A DNA stretch of 64,000 bases, taken from assembly GCA_905147135.1 (NCBI GenBank), contig LR990061.1, forward strand, positions 3,076,026 to 3,140,025. The letters are read 5' to 3'. Positions 53,901-60,490 of this stretch are shown in pieces. This stretch comes from Blastobasis lacticolella. Its lineage: Eukaryota; Arthropoda; Insecta; Lepidoptera; Blastobasidae. Position numbers and translations under genes: made by a program. Every line of letters begins with the position of its first letter. The first letter of the stretch is position 1. Below the pieces are notes generated by a model. That model was not told where the DNA came from and did no database searches. It saw only the letters and a list, made by a program, of their open reading frames with translations.

Positions 53901-56300
53901 TATTGTACATCATTTACAATTAGTCGGTTTACACCGTCTATGTTTGGTGTCACATTTGAAAAGAATCATAATCCCTGAAGGAGGGCGCTAGGTCTTTCTC
54001 CGAAACGTCATTATTTTCATTGTACAACCGAGACATGTTAGTTTATTTTTCCGTCACGTTCCTTCTTATCCATGTTCCAGTGTTGGCGACATTCCATTTC
54101 TGTCACAGAATACTACATCCTTACGGTATTGCTGCATAAAACGCAGAACTAGCGCCACAATAAAATTGACAGGTCACCTCTGTTGCGGTCAAGCTATATA
54201 AAATTACACAACTGAATACAATTTGCAATTATCGTTAAACAGTTACTTTTTTTCACTAACGTAATATTCAATAACTTTCAACAAAACCCAAATAATAACT
54301 TGTTATCGGTAATCAAAATATTATCTCTTAGAAATTGTATGAAAAGCTACACCTATCGCACACCCCATAATTAAACGCACGCCACTCAAAGACAGAAGAA
54401 ATACCAGATATACACCTACGCCTACGAATGGGGTCATACAAGACTGTATGCTCTGTTCGATTCGACACGAATATAAGTGAAGGAGTATCATAGTTTGCTA
54501 TCTATTTCATTTTAGTAACTGCAGTAAGCTGATAGTATTTATGATAAGTCTGAATTGGAACCTCACGGTAGGTACTCAGGTACTCAAAGTTTTACATTAT
54601 AAATAAAAACAAAAACATGTCCTATATGTAGTACCACGAGACACGTATTCCAAAGGAAACAACAATAGTACCAACCATCGAGCAATCACAAAATAACCAG
54701 ATCATCATTAGGTACTTATCTTTTATTACATACAACGCTTTTGTACATAGCTTGAAACAGTCACCATCTGGTGGTTCCGCGCCTATAGCATTCACCAGCA
54801 CGGTTAGCCAAAGTACTTAACCCCAAGGGGTAGATAAAATAACTATTAATTTCTGCGCCTAATAACAATTAATCACCATGAAACAAGCTTTAAGAAAATA
54901 AAATTATCACATAACTAAAGTGAAGCTTTGCCCATAAAATAAGATACCAATCTCTTTTGCTTTTGCCTATACTTTTCATAAAAGTCAAGAATGGGGTGTC
55001 ATCAGCTGTTCGTACGAAATCGGCCATTTTTGTTTGTAACAATTATTGATTTTTTAGGTTTGTCGTAGAAGCCGCCATTTAACCTTTTTTTTTACCACAC
55101 CGCATTTGTGAATAATGTTTATCAAAAAACCATATTTCGGTGTACCCTGGCATAAGCCGGGCCTGATCTCTATAATGATGTTGATTATTTTACCACACAT
55201 AACCCTTCTAAAACCCTTCGTAATCCTTAACCGTAGAACTATTGTTCAATTATTTTTTGAGATTGCAAGACTCCGTCACCAAGTTGGTGCATGGAAACTC
55301 AGTACTTAGTAACTTTCCATCTTAGTTCGTTACACATTATTTGTAAAAACAAATTGAATTTACCTACATCGATTCTCTCACAAGTAAACACGGTTCGACT
55401 CACCGAATGGAAAGTTTCAGCGTGTATGCTTTATAGGTTGTAAGTTGTACGTAATTATGGACCAACCACGAACCAGCACTCTTTCTTGTGTTTGCACTAG
55501 ACTTTTGCCATTTCGTCGTATCTTCCGCCGCTCAGCATTTCGTACACGCAGTTTATTTGGCATGAAAAAAATAAGATCGAGCATTAACATTGTGGACGTG
55601 AAGATCTCTATCCCACTTCTGATGTCGGGGAAAGACTGGAGAAGACTCGCCCATGAGCGAGTAATGGCCATCAGAACGTATTTATCGGGATTTCGTAGCA
55701 ATAAAGGGGTATCTATAGTGTTTTAAGAATGTATTGTCAAATTAAAGCCACATTTACGAGTATACAATTGTAGCCGAAACCCGCGGGTTATTTGCAAAAC
55801 CCTCCGCCACCCATGGCCAATCTCATCAGGCCGATCCGCGGGAGATGCGCCGGGGCTCTTACTAGTTGCCTCATACGCACAGCTTGACTCCCTACACATT
55901 GTTAACAGTACATCCTGCACTCACGTTTCTATTTTCTGGAGCTTTCACGCATCTCTTTAACGCATCAGGATTTACGCTTCTTCGCTCTTGAATGGTTTCT
56001 AGTCCGTTTTCTCAATATCCTTGCGGCTGCCGTCGCCGCCATGCTGCTTGTGACGTTGTCATAATAGTTGCAAGCCACCCGTCAGGTGGCGCACCAATCG
56101 ACATCCAGGCCAAAGAGATGGACTAAGAGACTCATGATCATCTCCGACATATATATACTCTTTTTTCGAAATTAATTGTAATAAAAATTAATTTCATAAT
56201 TTGAAACCCTGTATGACACCTAATCCACCGCCCTCTGTTTTTTTATGTGTACTACATGAATTTTATTTTTTATTTCCAGTCAATAAAATGGAAGAACTAA
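38857..56300 (+). CDS. VIPAS39: VIPAS39 / SPE-39 (Vps16B), 11 coding exons
   Basis: Coding exons: 38,857-38,925; 39,028-39,172; 39,498-39,688; 40,725-40,861; 43,688-43,715; 45,767-45,917; 48,863-48,999; 49,590-49,679; 50,773-50,928; 51,358-51,483; 56,280-56,300. They total 1,251 bases, giving 416 residues. All introns are GT-AG and all phases agree. Family hallmarks: an acidic N-terminus with DDDDYWN and DDD; a RCSLHCHRSL segment; DAILTVVLFLIQTLNRKSVY; a DWLGRTTL block; YKMALDPQSEEY; and the terminal SIKWKN. The family is known to bind the SM protein VPS33B and act in endosomal and phagosomal maturation towards lysosomes (in flies Vps16B, full of bacteria). The Vps16 C-terminal-type helical domain occupies about residues 130-410. 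The human protein is about 490 residues, so the N-terminal disordered part is shorter here. Introns are packed with mobile elements, but no coding exon is damaged. Confidence 0.93.
39028..39172 (+). CDS. VIPAS39: VIPAS39 exon 2 (residues 24-72)
   Basis: Acceptor GTTTCAG, donor GTAAGT, ends in phase 1. Ser/Pro-rich linker (LSPQEILAIGQ ... LVSPKVLDL), low in conserved positions. The preceding intron is only 102 bases. Confidence 0.88.
39240..39420 (+). mobile_element. LINE end fragment in intron 2
   Basis: CACTTTCTATCAGGTGGTCTG near an A-rich end shares the terminal motif of 57,725 and 43,377. A small internal duplication surrounds ACACCAGTGATACCT/ CTCCTGGTGTTGC. Confidence 0.4.
39498..39688 (+). 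CDS. VIPAS39: VIPAS39 exon 3 (residues 72-135)
   Basis: Acceptor TTGTCTAG, donor GTAAGT, ends in phase 0. LTLGRRCSLHCHRSLRSKTE corresponds to the KGKVCSLERFRSLQDK region of the human protein and GDGDAILT to its HDGNVITA, the start of the helical C-terminal domain. Confidence 0.9.
39689..40724. other. Intron 3, no recognised element
   Basis: About 1 kb of AT-rich intron. Short frames on the minus strand have no recognisable domain. Confidence 0.5.
40725..40861 (+). CDS. VIPAS39: VIPAS39 exon 4 (residues 136-181)
   Basis: Acceptor CATCTTTTCAG, donor GTAAGT, ends in phase 2. Encodes VVLFLIQTLNRKSVYELLSS and LALAHYITFLQNEGK, the best-conserved helices of the family (compare VLIFLKRTLSKE). Confidence 0.92.
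41088..41440 (-). mobile_element. SINE family S2, full length, in intron 4
   Basis: Minus strand: head GAGCGTCGGTGGCCGAGCGG, B box GGTTCGAATCCCGCTCC, body with CACATTCAGGCGACTGGATG, tail GGACCCCGGGCCCTCGTGCG to AACCGGGACATTAACGCCAA. Head, body and tail are all well preserved. Confidence 0.85.
41775..41880 (-). mobile_element. LINE 3' end in intron 4
   Basis: Minus-strand CTTCAAGAAAGGGGTGAAAA, GGTCGGCAACGCGTGGGCCT and a GCCACCTTAGTGGTATATAA end with a poly(A) remnant. Same family as 27,415. Confidence 0.6.
42288..42336. repeat. Perfect 22-bp hairpin
   Basis: Left arm 42,288-42,309 (TTGTATTTACCTTGTTCTGT + AT) and right arm 42,315-42,336 are exact reverse complements with a 5-base AAGTA loop. 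It lies in intron 4 just after an A-rich LINE-like end (AAATAAATAAATAAAG). Confidence 0.85.
42459..42592 (+). mobile_element. SINE family S2, internally deleted, in intron 4
   Basis: The tRNA-like head (GTCGGTGGCCGGCGGATAGG, GGGTTCGAATCCCGCTGCGG) and CAATGACTCTTTCCTGAG join directly to the very end of the tail (CACAACCGGGACATTAATGC). About 220 bases of body are missing. Confidence 0.8.
43325..43610 (-). mobile_element. SINE family S1 with a nested LINE end
   Basis: The S1 unit (CACAGCGCCATCTAGCCCCA at its 3' side, TTCCCGGCCGAGC in its head) is interrupted at 43,372-43,445 by a short LINE end with a T8-9 run on the plus strand, that is, a minus-strand insertion with a poly(A) tail. About 17 bases of S1 are missing at the site. 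Confidence 0.7.
43688..43715 (+). CDS. VIPAS39: VIPAS39 exon 5, 28-base microexon
   Basis: Acceptor TTTATTTCAG, donor GTGAGT. It completes a split Thr codon and encodes MLGRSPEAA, returning to phase 0. It corresponds to the LDRTEE-type turn after the FRFL helix in the family. Skipping would shift the frame. Confidence 0.85.
43737..43820 (-). mobile_element. SINE S2 tail fragment in intron 5
   Basis: GAATCAATATCCCGGTTGTG, CTCTCGCGCACGAGAGCCCG, then TTAACCATGA: the outer 70 bases of the S2 tail in minus orientation. Confidence 0.6.
43991..44240 (-). mobile_element. Family Z element in intron 5
   Basis: Starts at GCATCACAGCCCATAACAGT and ends at CAGACACCACACGGCC. It has lost about 15 bases in the GGGCCTCTCCC region. 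Confidence 0.75.
44735..44790 (-). mobile_element. RTE-type LINE tail fragment in intron 5
   Basis: On the minus strand GGAAAGCGGACCCTGGCAGA, GGCCGGGATAAGCGCTAAGA and GATAATGAT. It matches the tails at 11,640-11,712 and 50,105-50,170. Confidence 0.65.
45295..45711. mobile_element. MITE-like element with 17-bp perfect terminal repeats
   Basis: AAGCGCGCTCCACATGT (45,295-45,311) is exactly inverted at 45,695-45,711. Inner sequences also pair loosely (GAGAATGTAGAGG occurs at 45,331 and again near 45,640). The length is 417 bp. A fragment of SINE S2 (45,482-45,570) lies inside. No transposase. Flanks differ (CATT / TATAG), so a target duplication is not obvious. Confidence 0.65.
45767..45917 (+). 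CDS. VIPAS39: VIPAS39 exon 6 (residues 191-241)
   Basis: Acceptor TTTCCAG, donor GTAAGT, ends in phase 1. Encodes MCQFQHVVRSHGND, LLRKVSNLEANHF and HAKMVADYVKLL, the middle of the helical domain. Confidence 0.9.
46213..46555 (+). repeat. Paralogous segment 1 in intron 6
   Basis: GGCAAGCGAAGATGGAGA, ACAGTTGATTGTCGGAAGTA, TCAGCGCCATCTATGTGCGG and GCGATAGATGTCGC recur in the same order at 48,446-48,700. This copy carries the fold-back element 46,255-46,381. Confidence 0.75.
46255..46381. mobile_element. Fold-back MITE, copy 1
   Basis: The left arm CCTGGGGCTTACCATGAACT... (42 bases) pairs with the right arm ending ...AGTTCATGGTAAGGCCCCAGG, both containing AGCAGGACCTAAAC or its complement. The inner arm block CGTTCTAAGCAGGGCAGTT is present on the right side only. 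Confidence 0.8.
46556..47336. other. Middle of intron 6, no recognised element
   Basis: AT-rich, with repeated small GCGCCATCTATTGATG / GCGCCATCTATGTGCG words. No frame with recognisable similarity. Confidence 0.4.
47337..47487. mobile_element. Fold-back MITE, copy 2 with complete arms
   Basis: Both arms carry the outer block (GGGCTTACCATGAGCTCTTA / TAAGAGTTCATGGTAAGCCC) and the inner block (AACTACCCTGCTTAGAACGA / TCGTTCTAAGCAGGGCAGTT), leaving a loop of about 30 bases. Same family as 46,255-46,381. Confidence 0.85.
47955..48180 (-). repeat. LINE 3'-tail-like repeat in intron 6
   Basis: Minus-strand copy of the family at 24,650: GCAAGCATTATTGCTTGGAG, GGCGGTGGTACTCACCCAGG and GACAGAGTTCTACCACCTGC. 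Confidence 0.6.
48205..48447 (-). mobile_element. SINE family S1 in intron 6
   Basis: Near full length: CACAGCGCCATCTAGCCCCA, body, GGCCGGGAATCGAACCCGGG. The head has lost about 15 bases between CCTCTTG and CATGTTGACC. It abuts paralogous segment 2. Confidence 0.8.
48446..48700 (+). repeat. Paralogous segment 2 in intron 6
   Basis: Same order of landmarks as 46,213-46,555 but without the fold-back MITE. At the corresponding place lies a short palindrome, CCTGGTCGGGTGTTGTGACC followed by AGG. Confidence 0.7.
48863..48999 (+). CDS. VIPAS39: VIPAS39 exon 7 (residues 241-286)
   Basis: Acceptor CCTCCCCAACAG; the upstream TTCTATAG would bring in an in-frame stop and is rejected. Encodes WQKLADRASLHNASALCCLA and HMMSPLTLCQRQQ. 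The donor is GTGCTG, weaker than the others, but it is the only position that joins exon 8 in frame. Confidence 0.85.
49149..49545 (+). mobile_element. SINE family S2 in intron 7
   Basis: Head GCGTCGGTGGCCTTGTGGTA, body with CTAACCGATGCT occurring twice around a 40-base insertion, then GCAGACCCCGGGCCCTCGCG and a GGACGCCAATATGATGAT tail. Confidence 0.8.
49590..49679 (+). CDS. VIPAS39: VIPAS39 exon 8 (residues 287-316)
   Basis: Acceptor TTTTTCAG, donor GTAAAT, phase 0 at both ends. Encodes IPPLQYDWVVLNVHAKANKW and DIVESLFTKK, matching KIPDKQYVL...ARAKLRAWNDVDALFTTK of the human protein. Confidence 0.9.
49737..50103 (+). repeat. 367-bp direct duplication, unit 1, in intron 8
   Basis: Repeated at 50,280-50,646 (offset 543) with only a few mismatches, for example GGGCGTGAG against GGGCCTCAG. 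The unit contains a family Z element (49,866-50,102). Confidence 0.9.
49866..50102 (-). mobile_element. Family Z element in intron 8, unit 1
   Basis: ATCATCATCATCACAGTCCA to GGTGCTATTCTATTCTG. It lacks the last CCGGACACCACACGG, which unit 2 keeps. Confidence 0.75.
50104..50279 (+). mobile_element. RTE-type LINE tail between the two units
   Basis: GAGTAGGAAAGCGGACCCTG, GATAAGCGCTAAGGTGATGA: another tail of the kind at 11,640. It is followed by unremarkable sequence to the start of unit 2. Confidence 0.6.
50280..50663 (+). repeat. 367-bp direct duplication, unit 2, with family Z
   Basis: Matches 49,737-50,103 to base 50,646, after which the Z element continues to its natural end (CCGGACACCACAAGG). 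Unit 2 is therefore the more complete copy. Confidence 0.88.
50773..50928 (+). CDS. VIPAS39: VIPAS39 exon 9 (residues 317-368)
   Basis: Acceptor CACTTTTGTCCAG. The upstream AAATACAG is out of phase with exon 8 and is rejected. Encodes DWLGRTTLSSHIPTETLLCR, LMGTCLTKLASTDDRLRLAT and VYK. Donor GTGAGG. Confidence 0.92.
51160..51325 (-). mobile_element. LINE 3' end next to exon 10
   Basis: On the minus strand, CTAAGGTTGTGGAATGAACT, ACCTGGAGAGGTTTAGCCTG and a TTGCCACCTCAGTGGGG end. Same family as 27,415. It stops about 30 bases before the exon 10 acceptor. Confidence 0.65.
51358..51483 (+). CDS. VIPAS39: VIPAS39 exon 10 (residues 369-410)
   Basis: Acceptor CATACCATCAG, donor GTGAGT, phase 0. Encodes VHTVVIETLARQKDRSALTN, YKMALDPQSEEYILAENTLR and DP, matching CHDVVIDTYRDLKDRQQL...YRSKV of the human protein. 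The usual Cys at the exon start is Val here. Confidence 0.92.
51510..51745 (+). mobile_element. Mariner-like repeat fragment in intron 10
   Basis: TTAGGTCCTTACCTATGAAA behind a TA, then ATTTTCATACAAGCAAATTT and AAAGAGGCAAAACTGAAACA. Same order as 22,835-23,065. No transposase frame. Confidence 0.45.
51801..52327. repeat. Left LTR
   Basis: 527 bases, TGTCGGGGAAAGACTGG at the left and GATCATCTCCGACA at the right. It contains an AATAAA on the plus strand near 51,880 and a GC-richer middle (CCGCGGGAGATGCGCCGGGG). Confidence 0.9.
53383..53505. repeat. 21-bp minisatellite inside the LTR element
   Basis: About six tandem units of a GCCAGTAGATGCCACACAG-type 21-mer, varying at a few positions (gacgcc/gatgcc). 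It is in the internal region of the LTR element. Confidence 0.85.
55623..56149. repeat. Right LTR
   Basis: Same 527-base sequence as the left LTR. No mismatch was found in the stretches compared. Confidence 0.9.
56280..56300 (+). CDS. VIPAS39: VIPAS39 exon 11 (terminal SIKWKN and stop)
   Basis: Acceptor TTTTTTATTTCCAG, then TCA ATA AAA TGG AAG AAC TAA. The family ends in (I/S)xWKN (human QIRWKN), which identifies this 21-base coding end despite a 4.8-kb intron before it. Confidence 0.9.
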   Translation, partial: SIKWKN

Positions 56301-56545
56301 TTATGACGTGCGGACGACGGATAATTAATTAAATGCTTACGAAGTGATATTATGATTGGTAATTCCTGCTCTCTAAGAAAGCAAACGAATTTTTATCACT
56401 GCATTCCTATGGATATTAATCTGTTATAGTATTTATTGTAGTATAAATAATGTATTTACAACTTTTAGATTTTATACGTAAGAAAATAAATGTACATAAT
56501 TATGATATCAACCTATTTAAAGTTTTTGTTACGTACCAATAAATG
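56301..56545 (+). terminator. VIPAS39 3' UTR with poly(A) signals
   Basis: AATAAA at 56,485-56,490 and again at about 56,538-56,543 follow the stop codon by 185 and 240 bases. Either could direct cleavage. Confidence 0.6.
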
Positions 56546-56811
56546 TTTGAAAAAGTTTTATGTATTTCATTCAAATCAGTATCCCGTGATACGCGCACCG
56601 TATGTCGTACTAGATATCGGTGAGCTGGCAAACCGTTTACTGTTATTCATCATGATCATCATCAACATCAAACAATCCACTGTTGATTTTATTTTGCGCC
56701 TACTGCAAAGCGTATAATGGCACCCTCCGGACTATCGAGGAGGCAGAGAACACTCATGTGTACCAACACGGCCAGCGACTGGTTATGCTAAACTCGAAAG
56801 AGACCTAGGTG

Positions 56812-56978
56812 CATTGGCGTAGGAAGAGGGGGGGCCGGGTGGGCCGTGCCCACCCCAGGATGTACCGTATTAATCAGGCTGATCATGTTCACTGACTGTA
56901 CATTATGAATCGACTTAGCTTCATCGGCAACCTCAGGGGCCAGGCCCCCCCTGGAAAATAGCCCTAGATACGCCAATG
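56812..56978. mobile_element. hAT-type MITE, 167 bp
   Basis: Terminal inverted repeats CATTGGCGTA / TACGCCAATG are flanked on both sides by CCTAGGTG (56,804-56,811 and 56,979-56,986), an 8-bp target duplication diagnostic of hAT elements. The interior has G and C runs (GAGGGGGGGCCGGG; CCAGGCCCCCCC) and no frame for a transposase. Confidence 0.9.
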
Positions 56979-57250
56979 CCTAGGTGCCTACCAGCTACAC
57001 TCTGCCGTGGGAGAACCCATAGCCAGTAAGGTTTTTCAGGTTTCATCGAATGCACACCATAGGAATGGGGTGCGCACACGTTCTGATGCAGAGTGAGGTC
57101 CCTTTATAGACAGGAAGTGCCACATCGGAGCAGTTCCGAATCGATTACGTAGATGAAGTTCTTGTTGTCACAATTTTGAAAGTAGGTAATTTGTTTCTTT
57201 TGTGTTATCTACGTATTGTAAATGTGAAGTAGTGATTCATTCATTCATTC

Positions 57251-57379
57251 AATATCACCAAAACGGTGCGTCGCGCGTCGTAGAGGAAAGTGTTCCTTTA
57301 GAGTATTAGAGGAGAGTATTTTATAAGCTTTCTTACTGTAGAAGAACACTTATTTACGACGCACCGTTTTGGAGATATT
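57251..57379. repeat. 129-bp palindromic element
   Basis: AATATCACCAAAACGGTGCG + TCG is inverted as CGACGCACCGTTTTGGAGAT + ATT, and the pairing extends inward (GAGGAAAGTGTTCC / AGAACACTTATTT). It is flanked by (ATTC)n on the left and GTGAGTGA on the right. Confidence 0.8.
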
Positions 57380-57599
57380 AGTGAGTGACCCAAAAAAACG
57401 TCGCGTTTTATTGACATTGCTGAGCCCGCGGCAACACTCCGAGGTCGAAAACTTGGATATTTCATGAAGACCGTGTACCTATAAATTATCTGAAAATCTC
57501 TCATACCCGATGCTTCTTTCAAACCATTGGGCTATTATAGCCCAAGGGCCTTCAAATTACCGAACACACTATATTTGCATTTTGTGGTACCGAGTACTA

Positions 57600-57790
57600 T
57601 CCGGAAACCAAGTGTTTCCATTGAACTATGACATGGGATTATTCAAGAGGTGTATTAGAGGTCTCCTTAGGGGCGGGCAACGCATTGGTAGCGCCCCTTA
57701 TGTTGCTGATGTTATTAGGCGGCGGTGACCACTTTCCACCAGGTGGCTTGTTTGTTTGTCTGCCGTAAAACAATACAAAAAATGTTTATA
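57600..57790 (+). pseudogene. LINE C-terminal fragment and 3' end
   Basis: YDMGLFKRCIRGLLRGGQRI, then APYVADVIRRR and a stop, then CACTTTCCACCAGGTGGCTT, TTTGTCTGCCGTAAAACAAT. This is the standard end of a Jockey/CR1-type LINE. The upstream RT is absent. Confidence 0.65.
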
Positions 57791-58014
57791 TAAATTACTC
57801 TACTCAGCCTTTATAAAAATATAACTACTTATATTTCTTAACATATATTATGGTGGTGTGCAAAATAAATAACTTTAAGACTCAAGATTTATCGCCGGAC
57901 GTGTCCGTGGACATCGTGAGTGTTGTGTGCCGTGCAGTTCCGAATCAACAACAAATTCAAAATTCTATGTGAGGGTAGGATTCTACCAGCACATCACCGC
58001 AGGTGGGTGTAACC

Positions 58015-58560
58015 CTACCGAAACGTCGGGAAAACAAATCGAAAAGGTACGTCGCGTGCAAGTCCCGTCTAATATAATAATTACTAGTTATCTTATGTTG
58101 TTTCCTTTCAAAATAAATGCCGTCAAGGTACCCTTAACTGTTCAATCAGTGTCCAGGCCTCAGCGGAAGACCTTGGTCAACCTCGCTTCGTCAGCAATAT
58201 TTGGATGCACACCCAACGAGCGGCGAGCTCCTTGCGGTGCTGAAGTTCTAGCAAAGTGCGAAATGGTTACCCATCCAGTTCTCGGACATTGGGGGCATTG
58301 CTTAACCTCGGTTACCGCCGCGGTTTCGCAGCCACAGGACCAGTGTCGCTCTTCCTTTCAAAACACTTTAGGTACAATTAGTTATTGTTAATACAGTTTC
58401 TAGGCCAAGAGTCGTCACGAAGGCACCTTAGATTACCGCGACTGGAATAGTGACGTGACTAGATAATGTTAACGATAATTTCACTATCGATAGTTGATCG
58501 TCATGAGTCACGTTTCGGAAGCCATTTGAGTGGGATGAATCACCAATCTTACTTAGAATG
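58015..58560 (+). repeat. Repeat sharing parts with copy C and with 63.2 kb
   Basis: At 58,130-58,280 GCGGAAGACCTTGGTCAACC, TCGCTT and GGTGCTGAAGTTC match 17,310-17,400. At 58,360-58,560 CAAAACACTTTAGGTACAAT, TTTCTAGGCCAAGAG and GTCATGAGTCACGTTTCGGA match 63,225-63,400. The 154-codon frame 57,927-58,391 lies across this repeat and is not taken as a gene. Confidence 0.55.
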
Positions 58561-58599
58561 TCGACGTTGAAAATGCTATCAATATCATAATCATCGTCG

Positions 58600-58675
58600 T
58601 CATTATAATCTTGGCGTTATGTTCCGGTAACGCTCACGCGCGCTACGCAATGGCCTGGGGTCCGTAGTTTTAGGT
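58600..58675 (-). mobile_element. SINE S2 / LINE tail fragment
   Basis: AATCTTGGCGTTATGTTCCG, CGCTCACGCGCGCTACGCAA and TGGGGTCCGTAGTT correspond to the outermost tail. Confidence 0.5.
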
Positions 58676-59033
58676 TAAAAAAAATCAGAACTGCTTTTAT
58701 TCTAGGTAAATTCAAGGTACTTGTTCTGCTTTGATATTGTTCAGAAGAATATTCATAGGTATAATAGGACAACTAAATGTTTTCTACATACTTTCATTTT
58801 TTTATCTTGGCTTGCCATGGTTGTCGATGTTTCTGTAATACTAGTAGGTACCTTCTGAAAATCTATGATTTTGTGGGTTAGGAAGGTATATAATTTCATC
58901 ATCATAATATATTTAAGCGTATGACCCTTGTCGGTGGAGCAATCGCCACTCTTCTCTCCTCTCTACCAACCTCTTCATCTCTATAATATAACAGGTATAC
59001 TCGTATAAAATAACATAATACTAATATGCTTGG

Positions 59034-59100
59034 ATAAATTCACAGAGCGCCATCTAGCCCCAAAGTAAGCGAAGCTTGTGTTGTGTGGGTGGGTACTAAG
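59034..59100 (-). mobile_element. SINE S1, 3' fragment
   Basis: ACAGAGCGCCATCTAGCCCC, AAAGTAAGCGAAGCTTGTGT. The head and body are absent. Confidence 0.6.
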
Positions 59101-59412
59101 TAAACTATCGATACTTAGGTATTTATCAGTTCTATTGAACATCACTACAAGTAACCTTCACGGTTGCAGATATGGTGTGTTGACTTAGAGATATTTTGTT
59201 GGAAATATTTAAACAAAAATAATAGAGAGCGACTGTAGTATTTTACGGACGTTTATGAATTAGGTAATTACTTAGGGTTTTTGTTCACAGTATATCGTGA
59301 AGAAGTTAATTTAATACTTATTACTGACACTTGTCATGTTGCGTTGCGTTCGCTTTTTGAGGAAAGGGAAGAGCCGCAATACGTTTGCTACTCCTAGGTG
59401 TTAATAAATAAT

Positions 59413-59632
59413 CATAATAATCTTGGCGTTATTGTCCCGGTTGTGTTCTCGCGCACGAGGGCCCGGAGTCCGCTTTGACCATGATTCAGAACTTGGCAGA
59501 TCAGGTAATTACAGTGGAGCGACTGCCATCTGACCTCCGTGACTCTGCTATAAGGGGAACTTGACGAGATTGGATCATAGTATGCCTAAATGTGCAGGTT
59601 TCATCACGATGTTTTCCCTCACTGTAAGAGCG
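59413..59632 (-). mobile_element. SINE S2, head truncated
   Basis: AATCTTGGCGTTATTGTCCC, CGCGCACGAGGGCCCGGAGT, then GTGCAGGTTTCATCACGATG up to ACTGTAAGAGCG, minus orientation. Confidence 0.75.
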
Positions 59633-59899
59633 GTATGGTTGTATAAGATTGGTATGGTATAGTAACTCTATCTATACCGGATATAACGTTACCCACATGG
59701 AAAATTGTTTTTTTGTCCATGGTCACCCACATAGCGTAACGAGTGGTGACTCATTTTCGTTAATTGGAAAAGTTTTATTCTTCGAAGAATTTTCTAGTCG
59801 ACTAGAGTTTACTTAGGATTGAATAAAACAACAGCTTACACTTACATTTTAATTAAACATAAGAACTTCAAAAATATTTGTTCCCCATGGGAAAGTTTC

Positions 59900-60490
59900 A
59901 TCCTATCTTAAGACTAGCCCACCGCCCAACACTGCTCTAGGTCTACTGCCCGACAGTGGTCAAGACCCACTGCCCAACTGGAGCATATCTATGCAATGCT
60001 AAAACTCAGTCATCTCCACCGCCACAGCAGTCATCATCGACTTCAAAACCGCACATTTTGGCCAGGAACACACATAACGTGACACAGAGGAGACATCTCA
60101 GGATCTTCCCGCAGGAGCCACAGCCACATCTGCAGCAGCAACACATTTTCCAAGACCCCCAAAATGGGTTTCACTAAGTATTAAGTTGAGGAAATACTTG
60201 GTCACTTTGGTACTTGTTAGTATTAATTATGCACTATTGTTCTGCAAAGATTTCTACAATGCAATAGACATTTTCTCTCTCCTATCACCTGCAGTCGTTG
60301 AGGAGGATATTACAACTGAACGAGAAACTTGTGACTTATTGTATTTACCTCGAATAGTAATGACTAACCTACTTACGGTACCTCCATTTGTGTTGGAGCT
60401 AGTTGGAGATAGGATTTGCGGTTGTATTCTAACATAGATTGTATCGCTAACGATTGTGGTTACGTTTGATGTCGTCAATGCATTGTTTGG
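59900..60490. other. Low-complexity, possibly coding stretch, unrecognised
   Basis: On the plus strand 59,956-60,177 encodes a Gln/Pro/His-rich run (SSPPPQQSSSTSKP; PQPHLQQQHIFQDP). On the minus strand 60,254-60,478 encodes a Ser/Thr-rich run (SSNTNGGTVSRLVITIRGKY). The base composition is more gene-like than the surroundings, but there are no clear splice sites or domains. Either strand could be host exon, retroelement or chance. Confidence 0.25.

Larger units (their letters stand above)
51801..56149. mobile_element. Non-autonomous LTR retrotransposon in intron 10
   Basis: Two 527-bp direct repeats (51,801-52,327 and 55,623-56,149) begin TGTCGGGG and end CTCCGACA, enclosing about 3.3 kb. 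Each LTR has the TG...CA ends expected. The site is TA-rich: (TA)n precedes the left LTR and TATATATA follows the right one, so the target duplication cannot be delimited. The LTRs look identical by eye, indicating a recent insertion. The interior contains no gag, protease, RT or integrase frame, only frames under 100 codons, so it must have been moved by another element's proteins (LARD-like). Orientation is unresolved: no clear primer-binding site or polypurine tract is seen. Confidence 0.88.

Noticed and set aside
53970..54015. Hammerhead-ribozyme-like sequence (CTGAAGGAGG...CTCCGAAACGTC)
   Set aside because: The core needs CTGANGA followed by GAAA. Here the A after G is G, so the catalytic core is not met; another CGAAACGTC at 58,018 lacks the CTGANGA part altogether.
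55417..55726. Frames on both strands across the right LTR boundary
   Set aside because: They overlap each other and the LTR and have no gag or pol motif. Not evidence of a retroviral protein.
57927..58391. 154-codon open frame on the plus strand
   Set aside because: It crosses a repeat shared with 17.3 kb (where the frame differs) and has no conserved motif. Probably a chance frame in repeat DNA.
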